Origin: Lachnospiraceae bacterium
GTDB lineage: Bacteria > Bacillota > Clostridia > Lachnospirales > Lachnospiraceae
DNA: 64,000 nt
Assembly (NCBI GenBank): GCA_025758065.1
Contig: CP107199.1
Coordinates: 1,797,501 to 1,861,500, forward strand
Direction of reading: 5' to 3'
Below the pieces are notes generated by a model. The model saw nothing but the letters and a program-made list of their open reading frames with translations. It had not been told where the DNA came from and did no database searches. This document shows, piece by piece, positions 1 through 10,150 of this stretch. The stretch's first letter is position 1. Each line of letters opens with the position of its first letter. The position numbers and the translations under genes were made by a program.

Positions 1-1784
<1,784 letters not shown>

Positions 1785-2013
1785 AAAAGGTCTGAGAGAG
1801 CGACACAAGATTTGCGGAGGAAGCCGTTGAAAGCTTGCTTTCATAAGGCTGGATCCGAAAAGCTTCAGTCATTGGCGAAGCCAATGACATGAATAAAACC
1901 GTCAGGTTTTATGAATGAGTCGCTAAGTTGTGGAATAAAATAAGTTGTGGTTGATATTCGGTAGTTCAATATGTGGTTTTGAAGGTATGTATCAAAAAAA
2001 ATAAAAATTGTGC
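1785..2013. other. Spacer between 23S rRNA and tRNA cluster; no 5S gene
   Basis: This stretch contains three short hairpins: AAAGCTTGCTTT near 1838; a perfect stem GTCATTGGC/GCCAATGAC with loop GAA near 1869-1889; and ATAAAACC/GGTTTTAT near 1893-1912. None is followed by a clear T-run. The expected 5S signature (GAACACGGAAGTTAAG-like) is not present, so the 5S gene is either elsewhere or missing from this operon copy. No protein-coding gene is apparent. Confidence 0.7.
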
Positions 2014-2042
2014 TTGCAAAAATGGAAAAAGTATTGTATACT
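2014..2042 (+). promoter_or_regulatory. Sigma-A type promoter of the tRNA cluster
   Basis: TTGCAA (2014-2019) and TATACT (2037-2042) are separated by exactly 17 bp, 24 bp before the first tRNA. This gives the tRNA block its own promoter, so it need not depend on rRNA readthrough. Confidence 0.75.
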
Positions 2043-2065
2043 ATACCAGTCAGTGCAGTTGATAT

Positions 2066-2138
2066 TCCTCGATAGCTCAGTCGGTAGAGCAAACGGCTGT
2101 TAACCGTTGGGTCGTAGGTTCGAGTCCTACTCGGGGAG
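2066..2138 (+). tRNA. tRNA-Asn (GTT)
   Basis: A full cloverleaf can be drawn: acceptor TCCTCGA/TCGGGGA, anticodon loop CTGTTAA, T-arm with TTCGAGT. Discriminator G at 2138. The CCA end is not encoded. First gene of an eight-tRNA array. Confidence 0.95.
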
Positions 2139-2172
2139 TTTAGTGGAAGTCATGGCGACCACTATAAAATAT

Positions 2173-2244
2173 GGCCCCATGGTCAAGCGGTTAAGACATC
2201 GCCCTTTCACGGCGGTAACACGAGTTCGAATCTCGTTGGGGTCA
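2173..2244 (+). tRNA. tRNA-Glu (TTC)
   Basis: Acceptor GGCCCCA pairs with TGGGGTC (one G-T pair); anticodon loop CTTTCAC gives TTC; T-loop TTCGAAT. Discriminator A; CCA not encoded. Confidence 0.95.
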
Positions 2245-2268
2245 TTTGAACTAAGGTTCACACATCAT

Positions 2269-2341
2269 GCCGATGTGGCTCAATTGGCAGAGCAGCTGAT
2301 TTGTAATCAGCAGGTTATCGGTTCGAGTCCGATCATCGGCT
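2269..2341 (+). tRNA. tRNA-Thr (TGT)
   Basis: Acceptor GCCGATG pairs with CATCGGC; anticodon loop TTTGTAA gives TGT; T-loop TTCGAGT. CCA not encoded. Confidence 0.95.
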
Positions 2342-2373
2342 TTACTGCTTAACAGCAGGTACGAATATAGTTC

Positions 2374-2447
2374 GGACCTTTAGCTCAGTTGGTTAGAGCA
2401 ACCGGCTCATAACCGGTCGGTCCTGGGTTCAAGTCCCCGAAGGTCCA
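2374..2447 (+). tRNA. tRNA-Met (CAT), elongator type
   Basis: Acceptor GGACCTT pairs with AAGGTCC, anticodon loop CTCATAA. The first acceptor pair is a normal Watson-Crick pair and the anticodon stem lacks the initiator GGG/CCC pairs, so this is an elongator tRNA; tRNA-Ile2 with a modified CAT anticodon cannot be fully excluded from sequence alone. Confidence 0.88.
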
Positions 2448-2489
2448 CTCTTCCTAAGCTGAGGTTTAAAAAAACTATATTTATCATAT

Positions 2490-2563
2490 GGCCCGGTGGC
2501 TCAGCTGGTTAGAGCGCCGCCCTGTCACGGCGGAGGTCGACGGTTCGAACCCGTTCCGGGTCG
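2490..2563 (+). tRNA. tRNA-Asp (GTC)
   Basis: Acceptor GGCCCGG pairs with CCGGGTC; anticodon stem CCGCC/GGCGG with loop CTGTCAC gives GTC; discriminator G. CCA not encoded. Confidence 0.95.
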
Positions 2564-2597
2564 TTTGCATTTATATGCAATACAATTTATACAAGTT

Positions 2598-2670
2598 GGG
2601 GTCTTAGCTCAGCTGGGAGAGCATCTGCCTTACAAGCAGAGGGGCACAGGTTCGAGCCCTGTAGGCCCCA
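2598..2670 (+). tRNA. tRNA-Val (TAC)
   Basis: Acceptor GGGGTCT pairs with AGGCCCC; anticodon loop CTTACAA gives TAC; T-loop TTCGAGC; discriminator A. CCA not encoded. Confidence 0.95.
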
Positions 2671-2680
2671 TTTGTTATAT

Positions 2681-2765
2681 GCGGGTGTGGTGGAATAGGC
2701 AGACACAAGGGACTTAAAATCCCTCGGACTTATCATCCGTGCCGGTTCAAGTCCGGCCACCCGCA
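2681..2765 (+). tRNA. tRNA-Leu (TAA)
   Basis: A type II tRNA of 85 nt with a long variable arm. Acceptor GCGGGTG pairs with CACCCGC; anticodon loop CTTAAAA gives TAA. Followed by a hairpin and T-run before the last tRNA of the array. Confidence 0.95.
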
Positions 2766-2776
2766 TTTAAAATAAA

Positions 2777-2809
2777 AACCGATCTCTTAACTTAAGGGAA
2801 CGGTTTTTT
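2777..2809 (+). terminator. Hairpin terminator inside the tRNA array
   Basis: AACCG at 2777 pairs with CGGTT, enclosing an inner CTCTTAA/TTAAGGG stem, followed by TTTTTT. It lies between the two leucine tRNAs, so tRNA-Leu(TAG) may be expressed less than the seven upstream tRNAs or from readthrough. Confidence 0.6.
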
Positions 2810-2818
2810 CTAAATTAT

Positions 2819-2898
2819 GCGGGTATGGCGGAATTGGCAGACGCGCCAGATTTAGGTTCTGGTTCGAGAGAGTGCAGGTTCAAGTCCTGTTACCCGCA
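2819..2898 (+). tRNA. tRNA-Leu (TAG)
   Basis: Type II tRNA; acceptor GCGGGTA pairs with TACCCGC, anticodon stem CCAGA/TCTGG with loop TTTAGGT gives TAG. Last tRNA of the array; CCA not encoded. Confidence 0.94.
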
Positions 2899-2901
2899 TT
2901 A

Positions 2902-2950
2902 AATAAGGCTTTTCAAGGGGATTGACTCTTTGAAAGGTCTTATTTTTTTA
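2902..2950 (+). terminator. Rho-independent terminator of tRNA cluster
   Basis: AATAAGGCTTTTCAA and TTGAAAGGTCTTATT form a long imperfect stem ending in a run of T (2942-2949), directly after the last tRNA. Confidence 0.8.
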
Positions 2951-3425
2951 TAGTAGAAATGTATGTTAAACATATTTAAGAAAGGACATTGACAAATGGC
3001 AACGGAAGAAAAGAGAATTTTGAAAATGGCCTATCTACTTTTGCAGTCAAACGGATACTTAAAAGCAGGAGACCTTGCTAGAGAATTAAATTTATCTGAG
3101 CGTACAATAAAAAATGATATAGAACATTTGAGAGTTTTTCTAAAAGAATGTGGCTGCACCTTGGATTCTGTTCGCGGTAAAGGGTATATTTTGCAGATTG
3201 ATGAACCAGATCAGTTTGCGAAGATTAGGGAATGGCTGAATATTTTATTCAATAATGTAGAAAACAATACAAGGGAGCAATGTCATTAAGTTATCATAGG
3301 CAAGCTGATTTGGCGTTTGCCCAGAAACAGGCTGAGGAGTTTTCTTCAGCCTGTTTTCTATCTTTGCCAAACACAAATAGACAGATTTTCATCTGCCTCA
3401 AAAAACTATATTCACTTATTCAAAT

Positions 3426-4742
3426 TTATGCTACTCTATATAAGAAACCATGAAATATCTTAGTAGTTGCTTTCCGTTCCCCATGACGATCGGGGCGTAT
3501 GGGAATCACATTCTTTGCGATAATGGTTTCTAAATCAGGTGATGTCGTTTTCCCACGATAAAATAATCGGCACAAGTGCGACGCAACTGAGAAGTTGGCT
3601 TTATATGTATATTTTCTTTGCTTTTTTTCAATGACTACGTGCGAGGTAATCATTTCTGCAAAATTATACATGATTAGATGTGCATAGATTTCCTGTTGGA
3701 TACACATCACCTTTTTTGAATGAAAATCCAACATTCCAATAGTATATTTTAAATCTCTGAAAGATGTTTCAATTCCCCATCTTAAAGCATAAAGCTGTTT
3801 TAATTTTTCAAGAGGGTATTGTTCCTTATCCAAATTTGTAAGGACGGTTTCATAAGTATCTTCTGAAATTTGGAATCTTGCAATTCTAAAAGACAATCCA
3901 TAAAACGAGGCTGGATCTTTATAATTACTTTTTGCAGGTAAATAGTCGAAATTCACATTGGAAGGAAGATACCGATAATGGTTCTTATCCTTTAGCAGTT
4001 CCTTTACTTCTTTTGACTGTTTCCTTGTAATGTTAAGATTTATCTTCAGATCAAAAAGCTTTTCTTTTGGAAGTTCCAGGTTGCTTTTTATACTTCCATG
4101 TCCATCTTTAATACGTATCAAGAAGTACCAGCCCTTTTCCTGAATATGTGCCATACTATTATAAGATTCATAACCCCGGTCTGCTATAATAAGAGCTTCT
4201 GGTATGGTCGATCGATCAACCATTTCCTGAAGAGCCTTATGTTCATTACAATTTTTGCTTTTCTGGATAATTGAATCTGCATAAATATGATAATCAATCT
4301 CATACAGTGCATTTAAATGTAAAAGATTATATCCTTTTTGTCCGTTGCTTCCAGGATAATATGATCCAGTATCCCCAGGGTTTGTAGCAATTTGAATGTC
4401 TGAACCGTCAACAGCAAATATAGGCATCTTTTCTGAAAAACCTTTCGTAATTGTTTCGTTAAAGCCGTCCAATATGGAACGGAAAGCTTCAGGCTTAATC
4501 TTACTTCTCTGCTGTAAAAAAGCAGATGGTGTGGGCATTTGAGGGGAAGCGTGAAAAAAGTCTATTAATTCATTTGTAAGACTGCCGCTTCCCATACCGA
4601 TAATTCCTGTTAACACTGCTTTCATAGAAATTTTCCGTTTTCGGGTAAAGTCCGTATCAGGATGAAAGCAATAGTCCTTCGGATTGTTTGCAACTTTATT
4701 GATTTCTGACATCAAAACTTTTTTAATGTGTTTCGGTTTCAT
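3426..4742 (-). CDS. IS4-family DDE transposase
   Basis: 438 residues from the ATG at 4742, chosen because GGGAGG lies 6 nt upstream; the frame is open further upstream but without a ribosome site. Catalytic motifs: VDGSD (first Asp), IADRGY (second Asp) and LRWGIETSFRDLK, the YREK-like region holding the Glu, followed by the conserved C-terminal PIRPDRHGER. The length is typical for the family and no frameshift is seen, so the enzyme is probably active. It catalyses cut-and-paste transposition of its host element. Confidence 0.93.
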   Translation of the reverse strand: MKPKHIKKVLMSEINKVANNPKDYCFHPDTDFTRKRKISMKAVLTGIIGMGSGSLTNELIDFFHASPQMPTPSAFLQQRSKIKPEAFRSILDGFNETITKGFSEKMPIFAVDGSDIQIATNPGDTGSYYPGSNGQKGYNLLHLNALYEIDYHIYADSIIQKSKNCNEHKALQEMVDRSTIPEALIIADRGYESYNSMAHIQEKGWYFLIRIKDGHGSIKSNLELPKEKLFDLKINLNITRKQSKEVKELLKDKNHYRYLPSNVNFDYLPAKSNYKDPASFYGLSFRIARFQISEDTYETVLTNLDKEQYPLEKLKQLYALRWGIETSFRDLKYTIGMLDFHSKKVMCIQQEIYAHLIMYNFAEMITSHVVIEKKQRKYTYKANFSVASHLCRLFYRGKTTSPDLETIIAKNVIPIRPDRHGERKATTKIFHGFLYRVA

Positions 4743-4754
4743 ATGATACCTCCC

Positions 4755-4826
4755 TGTAATTAAGTTTTTCTTAATTACAAGGGCCGATTTCGCTGCCTTT
4801 ATTATCAATCCGTAGCGAAATCGGCC
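4755..4826 (-). promoter_or_regulatory. Two stacked hairpins in transposase leader
   Basis: Read on the minus strand, a perfect 13-bp stem GGCCGATTTCGCT/AGCGAAATCGGCC (4782-4826) is followed by a perfect 10-bp stem TGTAATTAAG/CTTAATTACA with loop AAAAA (4755-4779), which abuts the GGGAGG ribosome site. Structures here are expected to limit translation of transposase from outside transcripts. Confidence 0.6.
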
Positions 4827-6797
4827 GCGCACATTAATATAAATGTCAACTGTTTTCGAAAAATAAAAAGACCCCTATACCATTTCAGATATAGAGATCT
4901 TTATGCGTCATACTAACTTAATGACATTGTACAAGGGAGAGACTTTCTTATCAACTGGCAAGAGCAATCATGTGCCGTCAGGCTACAGATGAGGATGGGT
5001 ATTTTTTATTGGATGAATTGGCAGCGCAGTTATATTGTTCTTCCAGCACAGTAAAGAAGAAAATGACATGGGTCAGGGAATTTCTTAAATCATTTGGAAT
5101 TTCTCTGATAAGCCGCCCTAGTCATGGGATGAAACTGTGCGGTGATGAATTTAGCCAGAGGCTTTGTATGCTGGAATTGTATGAAAATCATTTTCGGATC
5201 CGCGTAGTAGCATTTAATGATCAGGTGTATGAGCGCGCTTTTAGAGATCGTGGAGATAAGGATAAAGTACGCAAAACAGTGCTGGATACGATACGTGCAT
5301 CTGAAAATGAATTGTTTGATACATATATCAACCGTTTAGTAGATTATGTGCTTTTGTTGAGAAATCGGATACAGTCAGGAAATCTGATTGAAGCGGATTC
5401 TGAGCGGTGGTCAGTTTACAGAAAAAAGCTGCCTTTATCAAAAGAATGGACACTGGCCGTGAAGTTGCTTGAAAATCTGAAAAATATTTCAGGATATTTA
5501 CAGGATATTTCAAATGTGGAAGGTGAAATTGCAGCACTGGCATCCTTGTTCTTAATGTGGGGAGACTGGGAGCAGATGCCAGAACTGAAAAAGCGTTTTT
5601 CTATTTTTTATACGAAAGCAAAAAATCTTACAGAGCAGGTGGTAGAAAACTTAAAAGAACAGTGGAAGGTTCCGGATGAAATATCAAACTCTCAATTAGT
5701 AACTGCTTTGATTCCAGATATGCTTCGATTGCTGTTTCAGAAAAACTTTGGGTATGCAGATTGCTTTATGCTTGGCAACAGTATTTCGGAAAATGCGATT
5801 AAAAGATCCCCCTTTGTGCTCGCATTGGCAGACAGTATTGGGGAGTTTCTGAGCCATAAAGCAGATTTAAAGATCAATGAGTATAATACACAGCTTTTAG
5901 GTGTCAGTTTATATAAAATACTCAATGTTATTGATTATCCTTATGTTCCAAGAAAAATATTGCTTTGTGCTAGAAATGGGAAATCCAGTGCGCAGATTAT
6001 TGCAAAAGATATAGTACGACGGTTGGGAGACTGGTGGATCGGGAAAATGGAGATATATCCTTTTTACGATGCAAGAAAGCTGCCTGTGGAAAATTATGAC
6101 TGGGTGATCGGCAGCTTTAATAGTTATGCATATCATTATACGTGGTCGTATCTGCATGTACATGCAATGATGACTCCGGAAGATATAGAGCAGGTACGTA
6201 GGCAGGTACTGTTAAGTGGGTATGATCTGTTCTATAGTGCCCAACAATTAAAGTGGGATGAACTGGCTGTTCATAGAGATTTCTCTATTTATGGGATTCA
6301 GAGTATTTTTCAGCTGCTTTCATACCAATGGGGCAAAGATATAAATTCTAAAGCAGTATTGAACCAGTTTTTTATGGATCCCAGACATTTAAGAGTCCGC
6401 AATCAGCTTCTTTGTGTGATTGTTCCGTCTGAATATACAGAAAAACGGATATTTGATCTGTATTTCTTAAAAAAAGGATTGGAATATGAAGAAGAAATGG
6501 TACGGGCAGTTTTATTTATTGCCATTGATTTTCAGGAATCAATTGTTTCAATGCGTTTTTTGGAAAATGGGATCCGGTATCTCCAGGATGATTTTGAACA
6601 ATTGTCACCAAAACTGACGACTGCATCTGTGATGGAAGTGTTAATAGATGGTGTCCGTAAAAGACTATAGATACCACAATCTGCATGAATGTAAGGGCAA
6701 AAACGAACTTTTCTCATGTTATAATGCACAAATGAAAATGGAAGATTTCCCGATGGGATATATAATAATACTATATCAAAACTAAGGAGGGAGTTAT

Positions 6798-7595
6798 ATG
6801 ATACAAAGTGGTTTGATTTGTGCGTTAGTATGGATCCTGATGCAGGGTACCGACCGTCTCTTAGGATGGCAGACTTTACAACGTCCGATCGTAACAGCAA
6901 CAGTGACTGGTTTTCTTCTAGGAGATATTAGAACCGGTATGATTATGGCAGCTTCTCTGGAGGCAATCTTTATGGGAATTTCTGCTATCGGTGGTTCTAT
7001 TCCTTCAGATGCCTGTGCCAGCAGTATTATAGCAGTTGCGTATACGATCCTGACAGGAGCAGATGTTGAAACAGGACTTGCTCTGGCAATGCCAATTGGT
7101 ACATTAATGGGGTCAGCAAATGAAATGTGGAAGCCGGTTCTTGCAGCACTTGCTCCATATTGGGAGAAAATGGCTGGAAGCGGCAAAGAAAAATCTTATC
7201 GTACACAGGTTATGTTGTGTGGATATTTTGTGGATCGTCTGCCTCAGGCGATCATCATGTTTGCAGCAATTGCTTTTGGCGTAAGCAGCCTGGAACATGT
7301 AATGAATAATATGCCTGCATTTATCATGTCAGGTTTATCAGCGTCCAGTTCTATGATGACTGGTATTGGATTTGCAATCCTGCTTTCTATGATCTGGAAT
7401 AAAGAAATCGGCTGTTTCTTCTTCCTGGGATATGTATTAAGCAAATATATGTCACTTCCAACCGTTGCAATCGCAATTATCGCAGCTGTGATTGCAATCA
7501 CCTATTTCTGCAATGAGAAAAAGATTAACGATGTTCTTAAGATTGCAGAAAAGAGCGGTGCATCTTCATCTGTAGGAGAGGAGGACTTATTCTAA
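6798..7595 (+). CDS. PTS mannose/sorbose-family IIC component
   Basis: 265 residues, highly hydrophobic with several membrane segments, starting at ATG after AAGGAGGGAG. Family signs are GFLLGDIRTGMIMAASLEAIFMG near the N-terminus and the AMPIGTLMGS segment. IIC forms the sugar channel of mannose-family (AgaC/ManY-like) transporters together with IID. First intact gene of the PTS operon; its stop overlaps the IID start (TAATG). Within a cluster of two deacetylases the substrate is likely an N-acetylated hexosamine or oligosaccharide, but sequence alone does not fix it. Confidence 0.9.
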   Translation: MIQSGLICALVWILMQGTDRLLGWQTLQRPIVTATVTGFLLGDIRTGMIMAASLEAIFMGISAIGGSIPSDACASSIIAVAYTILTGADVETGLALAMPIGTLMGSANEMWKPVLAALAPYWEKMAGSGKEKSYRTQVMLCGYFVDRLPQAIIMFAAIAFGVSSLEHVMNNMPAFIMSGLSASSSMMTGIGFAILLSMIWNKEIGCFFFLGYVLSKYMSLPTVAIAIIAAVIAITYFCNEKKINDVLKIAEKSGASSSVGEEDLF

Positions 7596-8413
7596 TGGCT
7601 AAAGAAACAAATTATACACCACAAGAGAAAAAAACATTAAGAAAAATGTTCTGGAATTCAGGCCTGGTTTTCTGTGGATTTAATATGGTAAAGATGGAAG
7701 GCAATGCATTTGCCCTGACCATGGAACCGGCATTAGATGAATTGTATGACGATAAGAAAGAAAAAGCAGAGGCAATGCGCCGTCACAATGGCTTTTTTAA
7801 TACCCATGCAGTATTTTTATCTTTGATTGCAGGTATTTCTTATGCATTGGAACGTCAGAAAAAAGAGACAGGCGCAGTGGATGATGATACCATTGAAAGC
7901 ATTAAAGTAGCTCTTATGGGACCAACAGCAGGTATTGGAGATGCATTTTTCTTTAACTGCTTAAGAGTTATTGCAGCAGGTATTGCAATCGGTCTTTGCA
8001 GTCAGGCTAATTTCCTGGGTGTTCTGTTATTTATCCTGATTTATGGATGCTCCCAGATCGCAGCACGTTGGTATCTTTTGAGAGCTGGCTATAAGTATGG
8101 AACATCTTTTATTGATACGGTATTTAATTCCGGTCTGATGCAGTCTTTAACAAAAGCCGCAGGTGTTATGGGTATTACCATGGTAGGCGCTATGGTAGCT
8201 TCTTCTGTAAACGTAAAGCTGGCCTGGACGATCAATGTTGGTGAGGCATCTGTAGTTGTACTGGATATCCTGGATTCCATTATCCCGGGTCTTTTATCCA
8301 TCGTTCTGGTATTTGTGCTTATGAAACTGATTAAAAAGGGATACAAGCCGCTTACTCTGGTGTTTGGCATTCTGATCCTCTCTATTGTATTAGCATTTTT
8401 AGGAATTTTCTAA
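7595..8413 (+). CDS. PTS mannose-family IID component
   Basis: 272 residues. Begins with a soluble segment (KKTLRKMFWNSGLVFCGFNMVKMEGNAFALTMEPAL split across about residues 11-50) typical of IID, includes the conserved MGPTAGIGDAFFFN block near 108-120, and ends with hydrophobic helices. IID partners IIC in the membrane for sugar translocation. Translationally coupled to IIC through a 1-base overlap. Confidence 0.92.
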   Translation: MAKETNYTPQEKKTLRKMFWNSGLVFCGFNMVKMEGNAFALTMEPALDELYDDKKEKAEAMRRHNGFFNTHAVFLSLIAGISYALERQKKETGAVDDDTIESIKVALMGPTAGIGDAFFFNCLRVIAAGIAIGLCSQANFLGVLLFILIYGCSQIAARWYLLRAGYKYGTSFIDTVFNSGLMQSLTKAAGVMGITMVGAMVASSVNVKLAWTINVGEASVVVLDILDSIIPGLLSIVLVFVLMKLIKKGYKPLTLVFGILILSIVLAFLGIF

Positions 8414-8434
8414 AGAAAGCTTGGAGGCCGCGTA

Positions 8435-9619
8435 ATGAGTAGAAAAACATGGAAGTCAGAACGGATACTAACAGAAAACGGATTCGTAAACGGCTATATC
8501 ACTATTTGCGATGATAAGATTGAAAAGATTACAACGGAATGGGACGGAGAATACGAAGATCTTGGAAAGGTGGATATTTTTCCTGGTATTATAGATGTTC
8601 ACAATCATGGATTTGGTGGATGGTCCATGACAGATCCATGTACAGATGAAGATGTATTAGGATATGTAAAAGCACTTGCATCTATCGGTATTACCGGGAT
8701 TCTTCCAACAGCAAAAGAAGATGCTTTTGAAGCAATTGTCCGTGTAATGGATCAGGTTTATGAGGGAGCAGTGATCTATGGTATTCACAGCGAAGGTCCT
8801 TTCTGGGCGCGGGGCGGTGAAAAAACAGTAGGTCTGACCTGGCCGGCACCGGATGTGGAAGAAACAGAACGTCTGATCCAAAAAACTCATGGAAAAATGA
8901 AAGTGATGGCGATTGCGCCAGAACTTCCGGGAGCATATGATGTCATTCGATGTCTCCATGAGCATCAGATTAAAGTAGCATGCTGCCATACAGCAGCGTA
9001 TGCGGAAGATATTTATGAAGCCAAGAGAGTGGCCGGATTTGATATTGCGACCCATCTTGGCAATGGAATGAGGGGAATTCATCATAGAAATGTAGGTGCA
9101 TTGGGTGCACTGCTGTTATTAGACAATATTTATTATGAAGTCATTACCGATCTAAACCATATATGTCCAGATATGTTAAGGATCATGTTTAAACTGCAGC
9201 CATACAGCAAGTTCTGTTTAATTTCGGATTCTAATTTTATCGCAGGGCTTCCAACGGGTACATATATCCGGTATGGACGTGAAAATTATGCAGATGAAAA
9301 AGGACTGATCTTAAATTCAGATGGCCGTATCTGTGGAAGCGGAAGCTGGGTACTGCGAAATATTAAACAGTTGGTAACAAAAGTTGGAGTTCCTGTGGAA
9401 CAGGCATTTTACATGGCATCGATTAATCCGGCCCGGTATTTGGGAATTGATGGGGAGACAGGTTCCCTGCAGTCTGGAAAACGTGCCGATATGATCTTTG
9501 TAAATGATGATTTTGTTTGTGAACGTACTTTTGTAGGCGGTAAGGAAGTTTATAATAAAAACGTAGATACACCGGATAAAATATTCAACACAGAGGCGCT
9601 GAAGGCAAAGGTAAATTAG
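8435..9619 (+). CDS. NagA-like N-acetylhexosamine-6-phosphate deacetylase (amidohydrolase)
   Basis: 394 residues, amidohydrolase fold. Visible motifs: metal-binding DVHNHG near 53, HSEGPF near 120, a CCHTAAY histidine near 183, THLGNGMRGIHHR near 208-220, and LISDSN near 267 holding the catalytic aspartate. Classical NagA has HLFNAM where this protein has HLGNGM, so it is a divergent member and the exact sugar may not be GlcNAc-6-P. It lies between the membrane PTS genes and IIB, and its product would act on the imported phosphosugar by removing acetate. Confidence 0.8.
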   Translation: MSRKTWKSERILTENGFVNGYITICDDKIEKITTEWDGEYEDLGKVDIFPGIIDVHNHGFGGWSMTDPCTDEDVLGYVKALASIGITGILPTAKEDAFEAIVRVMDQVYEGAVIYGIHSEGPFWARGGEKTVGLTWPAPDVEETERLIQKTHGKMKVMAIAPELPGAYDVIRCLHEHQIKVACCHTAAYAEDIYEAKRVAGFDIATHLGNGMRGIHHRNVGALGALLLLDNIYYEVITDLNHICPDMLRIMFKLQPYSKFCLISDSNFIAGLPTGTYIRYGRENYADEKGLILNSDGRICGSGSWVLRNIKQLVTKVGVPVEQAFYMASINPARYLGIDGETGSLQSGKRADMIFVNDDFVCERTFVGGKEVYNKNVDTPDKIFNTEALKAKVN

Positions 9620-9640
9620 AAAAAGGAAGGATATGTTTTT

Positions 9641-10132
9641 ATGATCAAATTATTTCGTATTGATGAACGTCTGATCCATGGTCAGATTGCGATTAAATGG
9701 TCCCGTCACACAGGTGTAGACAGCATAGTAGTAGCAAATGATCATGCAGCTGCCAATGTAATGATTCAGAAATCATTAAAAATGGCAGCACCTCCAGGAA
9801 TCAAGACAGTTATTAAATCAATTGATGACGCAATCAAGACTTTAAATGATCCAAGATGTGAGCCATTAAAGGTACTTGTACTGGTAAACAGTCCGGAAGA
9901 TGCACTTAAAATGGCAAAACAGGTAAAAGGCATTCCATTTATTAATGTAGGAAATTATGGCAGAGTGGCGCCGAAAAAAGAGGGAAAAGAAAGAAAACGC
10001 TTTGACAACAATCTGTATTGCGATACAGATGAAGAAGCAACATTCCGTGAACTGATGGCGACAGGGCTGGAATGCATTTGTCAGACTACCCCGGAAGAGA
10101 TTGCAATTCCGTTAAAGAAACTGATTCAGTAA
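9641..10132 (+). CDS. PTS mannose-family IIB component
   Basis: 163 residues, soluble. The N-terminus FRIDERLIHGQIAIKW carries the phosphorylated histidine (His13) of the family, followed by the usual VVANDHAA strand. It takes phosphate from IIA and passes it to the sugar. A ribosome site AAGGAAGG precedes the ATG. Confidence 0.93.
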   Translation: MIKLFRIDERLIHGQIAIKWSRHTGVDSIVVANDHAAANVMIQKSLKMAAPPGIKTVIKSIDDAIKTLNDPRCEPLKVLVLVNSPEDALKMAKQVKGIPFINVGNYGRVAPKKEGKERKRFDNNLYCDTDEEATFRELMATGLECICQTTPEEIAIPLKKLIQ

Positions 10133-10150
10133 AGATGGGGGTGTATTGCA

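Larger units (their letters stand above)
3278..4929 (-). mobile_element. IS4-family insertion sequence (copy A), 1652 bp
   Basis: Boundaries are exact. The terminal inverted repeat CAATGTCATTAAGTTA at 3278 is repeated inverted at 4929, and the flanking direct repeat TACAAGGGAG (3268-3277 and 4930-4939) is a 10-bp target duplication. The single gene is an intact DDE transposase on the minus strand. The element interrupts the PTS regulator gene. Its ends are nearly the same as those of the element at 31869-33430, although the two transposases are clearly different in sequence. Confidence 0.95.
2996..6670 (+). pseudogene. BglG/MtlR-family PTS regulator, split by an IS4 element
   Basis: Two coding pieces (2996-3277 and 4940-6670) rejoin in frame when the inserted element and one 10-bp target copy are removed, giving about 670 codons. 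Domains in order: N-terminal winged HTH (about 5-60, with an SERTIKNDI recognition helix), a second HTH (about 110-165), a PRD-like alpha-helical region, a PTS EIIB-like domain marked by LLCARNGKSSA with a cysteine, and a C-terminal EIIA-like region in which I see no clear phosphorylatable histidine. Such proteins activate sugar operons and are phosphorylated by the PTS. It sits 127 bp before the PTS operon and was probably its activator. The left piece now ends after 97 residues with REQCH; the right piece could restart at an internal ATG at 4970 but would lack the first HTH. Likely non-functional unless the element excises precisely. Confidence 0.9.

Noticed and set aside
2107..2717. Open frames across the tRNA array
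   Set aside because: They run through tRNA cloverleaves and lack ribosome sites.
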